Below, one piece after another: positions 27,037 through 37,426 of a DNA stretch of 64,000 bases. Made by a program: the position numbers and the translations under genes. The notes beneath the pieces are model-generated. The model was not told the origin of the DNA. It worked only from the letters and a program-made list of their open reading frames with translations, and made no database searches. Each line of letters starts with the position of its first letter. Position 1 is the first letter of the stretch. The stretch is from Janthinobacterium saanense (GTDB lineage: Bacteria; Pseudomonadota; Gammaproteobacteria; Burkholderiales; Burkholderiaceae_D). The stretch covers positions 62,001 to 126,000 of the forward strand of contig NZ_JACHCI010000004.1 of the NCBI RefSeq assembly GCF_014200675.1. The letters are read 5' to 3'.

Positions 27037-27377
27037 GTGCCAATAGCCATGGCGGCAGCCGCGAGATCGCGCTGGAGCAGGCGCAGGAGGGCATGGTGCT
27101 GGCGCAGGCGCTGAATGACGCCGGCGGCGCGGTACTGCTGACAGAGGGCGCCACCTTGACGGCGGCCAGCCTGGCCGCGTTGCGGCGGCGCGGCGTGGAG
27201 CGCTGTTCTATCGTCGCCGAGGAGGCGCCGGACCCGGCCGCGCGGGCGCATGCCGAACAGGAACTGGCGCGTCGACTGGAGCGGCTGGCCGTGCTGTTCC
27301 GCACCACGCCGCCGGAAGGCTCGGGCGCGCAGCTGCTGGGCTTGCTACAGCGCTACCGGCAAGGAGGCCAGGCATGA
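27033..27377 (+). CDS. Small GMVL-domain protein of HD-type signalling
   Basis: 114 residues. The pattern QEGMVLAQALNDAGGAVLLTEG followed by a helix matches a module usually fused to HD or HD-GYP proteins; the same module closes the regulator encoded at 29685-31022 (EPGMVLSRDL). Here it stands alone, overlapping its neighbours by 4 nt on each side. A c-di-GMP-linked regulatory role is inferred. The second half is a charged helix. Confidence 0.6.
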   Translation: MSANSHGGSREIALEQAQEGMVLAQALNDAGGAVLLTEGATLTAASLAALRRRGVERCSIVAEEAPDPAARAHAEQELARRLERLAVLFRTTPPEGSGAQLLGLLQRYRQGGQA

Positions 27378-28213
27378 CCAGGCCAAGCTTTGAAGAACTG
27401 GTACGGCAGATACAGGAACTGCCTGCGCTGCCGGCCGTCGTACTGGAATTGATGTCGAGCATAGACCAGGAAGACACCGACGTGTATGTGCTGGGGCAAA
27501 AGATCGAGCTCGACCAGGCGTTGGCGGCGAAGACCTTGCGCATCGCCAATTCCTCGTTCTATGGCATGCAGTCCAGGGTCACCAGCATTCCACATGCCGT
27601 TTCCGTCCTGGGCTTTCACAGCATCCGCACCCTGGTTACGGCCTGCGCCTTGACGGGCAGTTTTGCGCCGGTTAGCGGCGGTTTCGATTTCCAGGGCTTC
27701 TGGCGCCATTCATTGGCCACGGCCGTCGCTGCCCGCATGCTGGCGCCGCACCTGCAAGTCAATCCGGAGACGGCCTTCACGGCTGGCCTGTTGCATGACC
27801 TGGGCACCCTGGTGCTGGCCACGCGCTTTTCCGCTGAGCATGCGCAGATACGCGGCTACCGCCAGGCGCACGACTGCCAGATGTTTGATGCCGAGCTGGC
27901 CATCCTCGGCATGGACCATGCGCAGGTGGGTAGCGCCCTGGCCGCCTACTGGAAATTCCCTGTGGCCATCCAGCAGGCCGTTGCCGACCATCACGCCCTC
28001 GAACGGCTGGACTGCGGTGGCCTGCCTCTGGTGGTGCATATGGCCAATGTCGTTGCCCATGCGCTAGACTTGTCCGGCCGGGATGATGCGCTCGTGCCGC
28101 CCCTGTCGGATGCGGGCTGGGAGCGTTTCGCGCTCAGCGATGCCGCCTGGTTCGCGCTGTTCGGGCAGATTGAGAGTACCTTCGATGAAATGTCGCGGAT
28201 CATGCTGGCATGA
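27374..28213 (+). CDS. HDOD domain protein
   Basis: 279 residues, nearly all one HDOD domain, a non-catalytic relative of HD phosphohydrolases used in signalling. LPALPAVVLEL near the start, IANSSFYG (about 57-64), and HDLGTLVLA (about 140) show the fold; the HD pair is present but the rest of the metal site is not that of an active enzyme. Located between the GMVL protein and the kinase with overlapping ends, so made together with them. Confidence 0.85.
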   Translation: MTRPSFEELVRQIQELPALPAVVLELMSSIDQEDTDVYVLGQKIELDQALAAKTLRIANSSFYGMQSRVTSIPHAVSVLGFHSIRTLVTACALTGSFAPVSGGFDFQGFWRHSLATAVAARMLAPHLQVNPETAFTAGLLHDLGTLVLATRFSAEHAQIRGYRQAHDCQMFDAELAILGMDHAQVGSALAAYWKFPVAIQQAVADHHALERLDCGGLPLVVHMANVVAHALDLSGRDDALVPPLSDAGWERFALSDAAWFALFGQIESTFDEMSRIMLA

Positions 28214-29688
28214 ACGATGACCAGCACCTCGATGCGAGCCTGAGCGGCGCCATGCCAGCTGGCGCCGCCGCGCAGCCGGACGTGATCGCATTGTCGGCAT
28301 TTTTCGACGGCCATCCTGTGGCCACCTTCGCCATCGATACGCAGCATGTAGTGACTCACTGGAACAGCGCCTGCGAGCAACTGCTGGGTTATTCCGCTGC
28401 CGACATGGTGGGCACGCGCAACCATTGGAAGGCATTCTACCGCCAGCCGCGCGCCTGCCTGGCCGACCTGCTGGTTGCTGACGACATCGCGCTGGGAGAA
28501 AACGAGCTGTACCAAGGTAAGCTGAAACGCTCTGCCGTCATACCGGGCGCCTACGAGGCCGAGGATTTCTTCGCCAATATCGGCCTCGACGGGCACTGGC
28601 TGCACTTCACTGCCGCGCCGCTGCGAGACCGCTACGGCCGTCTGGTGGGCGCCATCGAAACCTTGCGTGACGTGACGGAACGGCATCATGCGGAAAGTGC
28701 GCTGCTGAAGGCGCACGCCAACCTGGAACACCTGGTGGCCAGGCGCACGGCCCAGTTGGCCGAGATGAACGAGCGCCTTGCCGACGATATCCGCCAGCGC
28801 GAGATTGCCGACACGGAATTACGTGAACGCAATCTGGCCCTGACAGAATTGAACAGCAAGCTATCGCTGGCCCAGCAAAAGCTGCTGCAGTCGGAAAAGC
28901 TCGCCTCCATCGGCCAGCTGGCAGCCGGCGTGGCGCATGAGATCAACAATCCCATCGGTTATGTCTTTTCCAATTTCGGCACGCTCGAAGGCTACCTTTC
29001 CGACCTGTTTTCCATGCTCGATGCCTATCAGGAGGCCGAGTCCGGCATAGCCGTGCCGAAGGTGTCGCAGCGGCTGCGCGCGCTGCGCGAACAGATCGAC
29101 CTGGATTTCTTGCGCACCGACATACCCCTCTTGATGGACGAATCAAAAGAGGGCATCGTGCGCGTGCGGCGTATCGTACAGGACTTGAAGGACTTTTCGC
29201 GCACGGACGCGCACCAGGAATGGGTGTGGGCCGACTTGCGGCAGGGCATCGATACCACGCTGAACATCGTGAATAACGAGGTCAAGTACAAGGCCGATGT
29301 GATCAAGCAGTATGGCGACATTCCCGACATCGAATGCCAGCCCTCCGAGCTGAACCAGGTGATCATGAATCTGGTCGTCAACGCCGCCCATGCCATGGGC
29401 GAGGAACGGGGGCGTATTATCTTGCGTACAGGCAGTGACAGTGCGACGGAAGTGTGGATCGAGGTCGAGGATACGGGCACGGGCATCGCCCCCGAGCACC
29501 TGTCGCGCATCTTCGATCCCTTCTTTACCACCAAGGCCGTCGGCAAGGGCACGGGGCTGGGGCTGTCGCTGGCCTACAGCACGGTGCAGAAGCACCATGG
29601 CCGCCTCGACGTGCGCAGTACGCCGGGCTGCGGCACGACTTTCCGCATCACCTTGCCCGTACGCCAGGCGCAGGCCGGCGCCCCATGA
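28210..29688 (+). CDS. PAS sensor histidine kinase (NtrB-like)
   Basis: 492 residues, no membrane segment. A PAS domain (about 30-160) is followed by a long coiled coil (about 160-230), the phospho-acceptor H243 in GVAHEINNP, and a HATPase domain with N, G1 (DTGTGIAP), F and G2 (GKGTGLGLSL) boxes. Soluble, so it senses a cytoplasmic signal. Overlaps the HDOD gene before it and the HD-type regulator after it by 4 nt; these receivers are its probable partners. Confidence 0.88.
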   Translation: MNDDQHLDASLSGAMPAGAAAQPDVIALSAFFDGHPVATFAIDTQHVVTHWNSACEQLLGYSAADMVGTRNHWKAFYRQPRACLADLLVADDIALGENELYQGKLKRSAVIPGAYEAEDFFANIGLDGHWLHFTAAPLRDRYGRLVGAIETLRDVTERHHAESALLKAHANLEHLVARRTAQLAEMNERLADDIRQREIADTELRERNLALTELNSKLSLAQQKLLQSEKLASIGQLAAGVAHEINNPIGYVFSNFGTLEGYLSDLFSMLDAYQEAESGIAVPKVSQRLRALREQIDLDFLRTDIPLLMDESKEGIVRVRRIVQDLKDFSRTDAHQEWVWADLRQGIDTTLNIVNNEVKYKADVIKQYGDIPDIECQPSELNQVIMNLVVNAAHAMGEERGRIILRTGSDSATEVWIEVEDTGTGIAPEHLSRIFDPFFTTKAVGKGTGLGLSLAYSTVQKHHGRLDVRSTPGCGTTFRITLPVRQAQAGAP

Positions 29689-31022
29689 CTTTCAATAAAC
29701 AGGACAGCATGAGTACCAGCACCGTCACAGTGTCGCCCACCATCCTGTGCGTGGATGACGAGCCGAATATCCTGTCTGCGCTGCGTCGCCTGCTCCGGCC
29801 GCACGGCTACCGCGTGCTGACGGCCGACAGCGGCGCGGCTGGCCTGGCGCTGCTGGAAAGCGAGGCGGTAGACCTGGTCATTTCCGATATGCGCATGCCT
29901 CGGATGGATGGCGCGCAGTTCCTGGCCCAGGTCTGCCGGCGCTGGCCCGGCACCATGCGTTTGCTGCTGACGGGCTATGCCGATATCCCATCCATCCTTG
30001 ACGCCATCAACCAGGGCGAAATTTATCGCTACCTGACCAAGCCATGGGACGAGAGCGACATCGTGCTGGTGGTGCGCCACGCGCTGGAACGGCGCGCGCT
30101 CGAGCAGGACAAGCTGCGTCTGGAGGCGCTCACGGCCAGCCAGAACCTGCAATTGAAGGTGCTGAACGCCAGCCTGGAAGAAAAGGTGGCGCAGCGCACC
30201 CGGCAACTGAAGCTGTCGCATGATGAGGTGCTGGCGGCGAACGACAAGCTCAAGGCCACGTTCGTGACGACGATCAAGGTGTTTTCCAACCTGATCGAAA
30301 TGCGCGGCGGCAAGCTTGCCGGTCATGCGCGCCGCGTGGCGGAGCTGTCGCGCAAGCTGGCGCTGGCGCTGGGGCTGGAAGCGCAGGAGGCGCGCGACGT
30401 ATTCATTGCGGCCTTGCTCAAGGATATTGGCAAGCTCAGCTTGAGCGACGAGTTGCTGGAGTTGCCGGCCAGTGCCTGGAGCGGCGAGCAGTTGGCGGCC
30501 TTCCGCAAGCATCCGCTGCGCGCCGAGCAGCTACTGATGGCGCTCGACGAGCTGCGCGCCGTCTCCGTGATTCTGCGCTCGCAGCTCGAACGTTTCGACG
30601 GCGGCGGCTTTCCCGATGGCCTGATCGGCCTGGCGATCCCGCTCGGCGCGCGTATCCTGGCGCTGGCATGCGATTACGACGGCTTGCAGATCGGCGCCAT
30701 GGTACAGCGCAATTTGCGGGCCGATGAGGCGCGCGCCCTGATCTACGACAGTGCTGGCAAGCGCTACGACCCGCTCGTGGTGGACGCCTTTCGCGCCATC
30801 ATGGACCAGACGGAGCCACCGCCGCGCGACCTGGCCGTGCCGTCCGGGCAACTGGAGCCGGGCATGGTGCTGTCGCGCGACCTGATCAGCCGCGACGGCC
30901 TGATGCTGCTGGCGGCCGAGCATGTGCTGACGGCGCGCATGATCGCCCAGTTGCTCGATTTCGAGGGCAAGAACGGTGGCAAGCTCAGCATTCGTGTGTA
31001 TCCCCCGGCCAGGTCTGGCTAG
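29685..31022 (+). CDS. Receiver protein with degenerate HD-GYP-like output
   Basis: 445 residues. ATG at 29685 overlaps the kinase stop; ATG at 29709 is an alternative. Receiver about 18-135 with D68 and K119 intact. The output resembles HD-GYP c-di-GMP phosphodiesterases but the catalytic HD has become KD (K246-D247), the HHE motif reads SQLE (299-302) and GYP reads GFP (308-310). H214 and H276 remain. It is thus probably a binding or scaffolding domain rather than an enzyme. A GMVL module closes the protein. Confidence 0.82.
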   Translation: MTFNKQDSMSTSTVTVSPTILCVDDEPNILSALRRLLRPHGYRVLTADSGAAGLALLESEAVDLVISDMRMPRMDGAQFLAQVCRRWPGTMRLLLTGYADIPSILDAINQGEIYRYLTKPWDESDIVLVVRHALERRALEQDKLRLEALTASQNLQLKVLNASLEEKVAQRTRQLKLSHDEVLAANDKLKATFVTTIKVFSNLIEMRGGKLAGHARRVAELSRKLALALGLEAQEARDVFIAALLKDIGKLSLSDELLELPASAWSGEQLAAFRKHPLRAEQLLMALDELRAVSVILRSQLERFDGGGFPDGLIGLAIPLGARILALACDYDGLQIGAMVQRNLRADEARALIYDSAGKRYDPLVVDAFRAIMDQTEPPPRDLAVPSGQLEPGMVLSRDLISRDGLMLLAAEHVLTARMIAQLLDFEGKNGGKLSIRVYPPARSG

Positions 31023-31023
31023 C

Positions 31024-32337
<1,314 letters not shown>

Positions 32338-32421
32338 CTCACACCCCGCTGCCTGCGCGGCCTGCTTATCCGCTTGCTGCGATTATGCCTGAAGCGGGGG
32401 CGCTTGGCACGCCGTGCAAGC

Positions 32422-33099
32422 TCAGGAGGAAAGCGGCTTGCCGCTCTTTTCCACGAACTCCATGCGGCGCCGGATGCGTTCGGCTTCCTGCGTATCGCCC
32501 GCCTGTTCCGCACGTAATCGCTGCACGCCCAGCCAGGCCAGCAGCGGACGGCGCCAGCCCTGGTCGGAGGCCGTGGCCGTTGCCGTCTCCAGCAGGGCGG
32601 GTGTGGCGCGCTTGGAGCGCAGCAGCACGCCGGCCGCCACCAGTTGCGACAGCGGGTCCTTGATGGCAGCTACCGCACTGGCCGCTGCCGTGTCGGAACT
32701 GGCGCTGGCGACGGCGCGTTGCGCTTCGGGCAGCAGTGTGAGATCGACACCGCTCTTGCCGGCCAGGTAGTCGGCGTAGGTGCGGTCTGCCGGAGAGGCG
32801 TCATTGCGCAGCGCGTCGAAGCCTGTGCATTCTTCGAACACCAGGCTGGCCACGCGCGTGGCGCAGCGCAGCAGCTCGATGCGGGCGATCAGGTCGATCT
32901 TGCCGGTGGACCCTACCTGCTCGCGGGCGCGGCCAAACTCCGTTTCTTCGACCAGCGCATTGCCGTTCAAATAGGCTGCTTCAAAGCGCTCGACCGAACT
33001 TTGCGCATTCATTTTCCAGTCCGGCACGGGCGGGCCGCTGGAACAGGCGGCCAAGGTGGCCAAGGCGAGGGCGCACAGGGTGGGGTTGACAATTCTCAT
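32422..33099 (-). CDS. Lipoprotein of Mla-like operon
   Basis: 225 residues from the ATG at 33099, which overlaps the stop of the MCE gene (ATGA). Signal peptide ending in LATLAAC, lipidated Cys at about residue 19. The mature part is helical and Ala-rich with a pair of Cys (LLRCATR and FEECTG). Position after permease and MCE genes suggests an outer- or inner-membrane partner of the lipid transporter, though it does not look like MlaC or PqiC. Confidence 0.7.
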   Translation of the reverse strand: MRIVNPTLCALALATLAACSSGPPVPDWKMNAQSSVERFEAAYLNGNALVEETEFGRAREQVGSTGKIDLIARIELLRCATRVASLVFEECTGFDALRNDASPADRTYADYLAGKSGVDLTLLPEAQRAVASASSDTAAASAVAAIKDPLSQLVAAGVLLRSKRATPALLETATATASDQGWRRPLLAWLGVQRLRAEQAGDTQEAERIRRRMEFVEKSGKPLSS

Positions 33100-34154
33100 G
33101 GCAGTTTGATCTCCGGGTTGCGCTTGAACGGCCATTTGCGGTTGATTTCATTGACCAGTTGCTCAACCTTGCGCAGATTGCTTTCCACGTCGGCGCGCAG
33201 CGGGCCCAGGTCGGCCGTGGCGGCCTTGGCGTTGGCGCCCACGGCTTGCGCCTCGACCAGCACGGCGTCGACTTTTTTCAGGCTGTTGCGGGTATCGGCC
33301 AGCAGCGCGTTCAGCTGCACGATGGTGGCCTGCGCGTCCGTCATCACGCCCTTGTCGCCAAATACGCGCGTGTCGGCATTGGCGACCAGGCCATCGGTGC
33401 GGCGGGCCAGCTGGTCGGCCGTAAGCAGCAGGGCGTTGGCCCGCTCGATCAGCAATTGCGACTGCTTGTCGTTACCCGTGAGCAGGCCCATGGCGCCGGC
33501 CGGGCCGCTCAATTTGCCCGTGACTGCCTGTACATTGCGCAAGGTGGAGTCGAGCGGGGAATCGGCGCCCGTCAGCGTGCCCAGGTTAGTCAGCAAATCT
33601 TTGGCAGCGGCCAGCAGGCGCGGGATTTCCGCCGCCATGTCGCCCACCAGCAGATCGCGGCTGGCGTTGTCGGGCAGCGGCGGGTCGGTCAGGATGCCGC
33701 TGTAGGCGCGCAGCTTGGCCCCGCCCACGATGCCGCGTTCCAGCGTGAAGATGCTGCTGGTGCGCAGCCAGTGCGCATCGGTTCTTGGCACGTCGATGAT
33801 GACGCGCGCCTTGCCGTCCGGTGACAGTTCGATGCGCTGCACGCGGCCGATGGGAAAGCCTGAAAAAGTCAGGTCGGCGCCCACTACCACGCCATCGGAA
33901 TCGTCGGTGGTCAGCACCAGCACCTGGGTCGCTTCGAAAGCGCCGCGCGCATACATCAGGTAGAGCACCGAGCCGACGATCAGCACGAACATCGAGACAA
34001 GCAAAATGGCGGCCTTCAGCTCGGCATGGCGCACGGGCGGCGGCGCGGGCAGGGTGGTGTCGGGCGCCGTGACGTCGGTCTGGTCGGGAATGGGTGTCTG
34101 GCTCATGGCTTCAGGCTCTGTGTTGGACGGTGGGCGGGCATCATCATTCGTCAT
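33096..34154 (-). CDS. MCE-domain lipid transport protein (MlaD-like)
   Basis: 352 residues. Cytoplasmic tail rich in Pro, one membrane helix (about 48-68), then an MCE domain (about 70-160) with the typical GADLTFSGFPIGRVQRIEL stretch, and a long C-terminal helical region (about 180-340) that could form a tunnel-like hexamer across the periplasm. Second in an operon, immediately after the permease. Start could also be the ATG 48 bases further in. Confidence 0.85.
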   Translation of the reverse strand: MTNDDARPPSNTEPEAMSQTPIPDQTDVTAPDTTLPAPPPVRHAELKAAILLVSMFVLIVGSVLYLMYARGAFEATQVLVLTTDDSDGVVVGADLTFSGFPIGRVQRIELSPDGKARVIIDVPRTDAHWLRTSSIFTLERGIVGGAKLRAYSGILTDPPLPDNASRDLLVGDMAAEIPRLLAAAKDLLTNLGTLTGADSPLDSTLRNVQAVTGKLSGPAGAMGLLTGNDKQSQLLIERANALLLTADQLARRTDGLVANADTRVFGDKGVMTDAQATIVQLNALLADTRNSLKKVDAVLVEAQAVGANAKAATADLGPLRADVESNLRKVEQLVNEINRKWPFKRNPEIKLP

Positions 34155-34973
34155 TTAATAGTAGTTTCCCATCAGCGAAGCGACTTCGATCAGCAGGATG
34201 ACGGTAAACAAACGCAGCATTTCCGACAGGCCGTGCGCGGCCCATAGCCGGCTGCGGCGGCTCTGCGCGTCTTCCTGGTAGTACGAGGAGGCGAGCGGAA
34301 TCAGGGCCACGGCAAAGCTGAAGAAGATCACTTTCAGCATCAATATCAGCGCCACGGCGGGATTGAAGATCTGGCCCACCACGCGCGTATAACCCTGCAG
34401 CGCCCATGGCGTGAAACCGTAGATGGTCAGATAAGCGAGGATCAGCGAGGTGACGCAGCTGACAATGGCCAGCATCCACACGGCAAAGATGCCGGACATC
34501 ACGCGCGGAAAATATTCGCCGCGTAGCAAATCCTTGCCCTGGCGCTGCATCGTGTCGAGCACGCCCGAGGCGCGCATCTGCGCAAACGCAATGCCATCGG
34601 GCAGGGTAATGCGCAAGGCCACGAACAGCGCCGCCGTCAAGGGGATCAATTCGAGCACCAGCACGCGCACTACCATTTCCAGCGCATAGCGCGACAGGCC
34701 GTAGCTTTGCGCGCTGACCACCACGATGCGTATCAGCACCAGGCTGACCAATGCGCAGGCGACGCTGAACCAGACCAGGTTGGGGGCCGTATTGGTGACC
34801 AGGCGGTATGCCAGCACGGGGCGGTGCTTGCGGTTATAGCTCGATGGCGACAGGCCCAGCGAAAAGATCAGGATGGAGAAATGCGCCAGGCGCCACCAGC
34901 TGGCCAGCCACGCGATGGTGGTCCGGTTCAGGCGGCGCAGGCTGATGATGATGGAGGCGGAGCGGCTCATCAT
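34155..34973 (-). CDS. MlaE-family ABC permease
   Basis: 272 residues with five to six hydrophobic segments. The region IPLTAALFVALRITLPDGIAFAQMR (read in parts) corresponds to the conserved MlaE amphipathic segment. First gene of the three-gene lipid-transport operon; its stop touches the MCE start. No ATPase gene (mlaF) lies upstream or downstream in this window, so the system must borrow one from elsewhere. Confidence 0.75.
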   Translation of the reverse strand: MMSRSASIIISLRRLNRTTIAWLASWWRLAHFSILIFSLGLSPSSYNRKHRPVLAYRLVTNTAPNLVWFSVACALVSLVLIRIVVVSAQSYGLSRYALEMVVRVLVLELIPLTAALFVALRITLPDGIAFAQMRASGVLDTMQRQGKDLLRGEYFPRVMSGIFAVWMLAIVSCVTSLILAYLTIYGFTPWALQGYTRVVGQIFNPAVALILMLKVIFFSFAVALIPLASSYYQEDAQSRRSRLWAAHGLSEMLRLFTVILLIEVASLMGNYY

Positions 34974-35039
34974 GGCATCTTAGCATCTGCCTGCACGCCA
35001 GGCATGTCTGGCGTGCGCGGGCAGGAGAAGCGGCTTGGG

Positions 35040-35918
35040 CTAGCGTGGCTGTTCGGTACTGGACACGCTGTCGATAATCGCGTCGGCCACCGCCCGCACC
35101 CTGGCCGAGCGCGACAGGTCGTTGTGCATCACCAGCCATACATCGTACGGTTGGGAGACCTCGGGCCAGATGCGCTGTAGCAGCGGGTCGCTGTCGCCCA
35201 GATAGGTCGCCAGTTCGGCCACGCCCAGGCCAGATCGCGTGGCTTCCTGCAGCATCATGCCGGTATTGACTTCCATCGCGACCCTGGCGTTGGTGACCGC
35301 TTCGCCGGCGATTTTGTCGGCGTGGCGCGGCGTCACGGACTCATGGTAAATCACGATATCGTGGCCGGCCAGGCCCGTGCCGCGCACGGGTTCTCCGCGC
35401 TGGGCCAGGTAGCTCTTGGCGGCATACAGGCCCAGGCTGCGCTTGATCAGGTGGCGCGAGACCAGGTCGGGGTCCAGCGGGCGCGCGGCGCGCACGGCCA
35501 GGTCGGCTTCGCGCCGCGTCAGGCTGGCCATCTGCGGCGCCACGTTGAGCACCACACGAATGTCGGGATGGACCGTGTGCAAGCCCTGTATTGCCCTGAT
35601 GACAAAATGGCGGGCCATGGTGTCGGTGGTGGCCACGCGCACCAGGCCCGACAAGCGGTTGTCGACGCCCTGCATGTCGCGCTGCAGCTTGTCGGCTGCC
35701 CGTTCCATGGCTTCGGCCGCCTTGAGCGCCAGTTCTCCGGCCGGCGTGGGAAGGTAGCCGGACGGCGTGCGCAGGAACAGCCGCGCGCCCAGCGAGGTTT
35801 CCAGCGCAGTCAGGCGGCGCCCGCAGGTGGCCTGGTCGATGTGCAGCAGGGCAGCTGCGCCGCGCAGGGTGCCGGCGCGGCCGATGGCCAGAAAGATGCG
35901 TGCGTTATCCCAGTCCAT
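35040..35918 (-). CDS. LysR-family regulator
   Basis: 292 residues. HTH about 17-40 (GTLRGAAALLHIDQATCGRR) and an effector domain beginning near 90. Diverges from the DHA2-type efflux gene with 121 bp between; TGCATC elements in that gap are candidate binding sites. Likely controls the pump. Its end is 66 bp from the Mla-like permease start on the same strand. Confidence 0.85.
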   Translation of the reverse strand: MDWDNARIFLAIGRAGTLRGAAALLHIDQATCGRRLTALETSLGARLFLRTPSGYLPTPAGELALKAAEAMERAADKLQRDMQGVDNRLSGLVRVATTDTMARHFVIRAIQGLHTVHPDIRVVLNVAPQMASLTRREADLAVRAARPLDPDLVSRHLIKRSLGLYAAKSYLAQRGEPVRGTGLAGHDIVIYHESVTPRHADKIAGEAVTNARVAMEVNTGMMLQEATRSGLGVAELATYLGDSDPLLQRIWPEVSQPYDVWLVMHNDLSRSARVRAVADAIIDSVSSTEQPR

Positions 35919-35943
35919 ATCTGCTCCGCTTATTTGATCGGGA

Positions 35944-35991
35944 GATGCATTTTTGCATCAGAGTGCCGATTTTATGTCTATTTACTGCATC
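35944..35991. promoter_or_regulatory. Candidate LysR sites between regulator and DHA2 pump
   Basis: GATGCA and TGCATC (35944-35949, 35954-35959) form a 6-bp inverted repeat with a TTTT spacer; a third TGCATC occurs at 35986-35991, 32 bp further on. Number and spacing fit a LysR-type recall site plus activation half-site; binding is inferred. Confidence 0.45.
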
Positions 35992-36039
35992 ACGCAACAC
36001 TCCTACAATGACTGATCCGTCTGCTTTCAAGGAAAGACC

Positions 36040-37419
36040 GTGTCTTCTGCTACTCCTGTTGTCCCCCGCTCCAGTAATTTCCTCATCCTGGCGACCCTGG
36101 CCTTCGGTTTCGTCATGGCCATGATCGATGTCACCGCCGTCAATGTGGCGCTGTCCGACATCTCGCGCGATCTGCATATACCGCTCACCGGCCTGGTGTG
36201 GGTGGTCGATGGCTATACCCTGACGTTTGCCGCGCTGCTGCTGGCCGGCGGCGCGCTGGCCGACCGCTATGGTCCGAAGACCATTTATCAGACGGGCCTG
36301 GCCATCTTCCTGCTGGGATCCATCCTGTGCGGCGCTGCGCCCAATGGCCATTTCCTGACGGCTGCACGCCTGCTGCAAGGCGCCGGCGCGGCCCTGTTCA
36401 TGCCCAGTTCCCTGAGTTTGCTGACGCATAGTTTCGAGGATGAAAAAGTGCGCACCCGCATGCTGGGCGCCTGGTCGGCGCTGGTGGGCGTGGCCGGCGC
36501 ATCGGGACCGCTGATCGGCGGCATCCTGGTGCACCAGTTCGGCTGGCGCAGCGTGTTCTGGGTCAATATCCCGATTGGTCTGCTGGCCATCGTGATGGCG
36601 CAAGTGCTGCTGGCAGCGCCCGCAAGGCAGCCGCGCGATCTGTCGTTGCTGAGCCATGGACTGGGCGTGCTGGCGCTGGCAGGCTTGAGCTTTGTGCTGA
36701 TCGAAGGCCCGGCCCTGGGCTGGCTGTCGCCGGCCGTGTTGTCGGCTGTTGCCTTAACCGTGGTCGCTGCTGGCGCACTGTTTGCGCGTGAACGCAGTGG
36801 CAGCCATCCGGTGTTGCCGCGCGCCTTGTTCCAGAGCAGCAGTTTTGGCGCGGCCAATGGCGTGGGCTTTTTGATCAATTTCAGTGTCTTCGGCCAGTTG
36901 TTTCTGCTCAGCTTATATCTGCAGCAAGTACGCGGCGCCGACGCCTTGCAATCGGGCTTGCATTTGTTGCCGCTGATGGCGGCCTATACGGCAGGTAATT
37001 TCTCGGCCGGCTCTATCGCGGCCCGCTATGGTACGCGTCCGCCCATGCTGTATGGCTTGCTGGTAGCGGCCGTGATGGCACTGGTATTGATGGGCTTAAA
37101 GCCGGATACGCCCTATGTATTGCTGGCGCTGGGCACGGCCGTGATGAACGTGGCGATCGGTATTGCGATTCCTGCCATGACGGCGACGGTGATGCGTGTG
37201 GCCGGCAAGCAATATGCGAACAGCGCGGCGGCGGCCTTGAACGCCAACCGCCAGATCGGCGCGCTGGTGGGCGTGGCCTTGATCGGCACCATCTTGCACA
37301 CGGTGCCGGACTGGTCGCTGCGCCTGCCGCTGGCCTACGCCATCATGGCCGCCGGCTATGCACTGGCGGCCAGCCTGGTGTACCGCCATGTGCATTTGCC
37401 CAAGGCGGTCACTGCCTGA
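36040..37419 (+). CDS. DHA2-type MFS efflux pump (14 helices)
   Basis: 459 residues with about 14 hydrophobic segments, the EmrB/QacA pattern. VDGYTLTFAALLLAGGALADRYG carries motif D2-like sequence plus motif A, and the GASGPLIGGIL motif C of antiporters is present near 150. GTG start at 36040 after AAGGAAAGA; a nearby ATG at 36009 is in another frame. Convergent with ribB, 7 bp apart. Divergent LysR gene is the likely controller. Substrate unknown. Confidence 0.85.
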   Translation: MSSATPVVPRSSNFLILATLAFGFVMAMIDVTAVNVALSDISRDLHIPLTGLVWVVDGYTLTFAALLLAGGALADRYGPKTIYQTGLAIFLLGSILCGAAPNGHFLTAARLLQGAGAALFMPSSLSLLTHSFEDEKVRTRMLGAWSALVGVAGASGPLIGGILVHQFGWRSVFWVNIPIGLLAIVMAQVLLAAPARQPRDLSLLSHGLGVLALAGLSFVLIEGPALGWLSPAVLSAVALTVVAAGALFARERSGSHPVLPRALFQSSSFGAANGVGFLINFSVFGQLFLLSLYLQQVRGADALQSGLHLLPLMAAYTAGNFSAGSIAARYGTRPPMLYGLLVAAVMALVLMGLKPDTPYVLLALGTAVMNVAIGIAIPAMTATVMRVAGKQYANSAAAALNANRQIGALVGVALIGTILHTVPDWSLRLPLAYAIMAAGYALAASLVYRHVHLPKAVTA

Positions 37420-37426
37420 GGATGAT

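Noticed and set aside
29454-29684. N-terminal 77-residue extension of the HD-type regulator
   Set aside because: It overlaps the kinase's catalytic domain in another frame; the coupled ATG at 29685 gives the normal receiver start.
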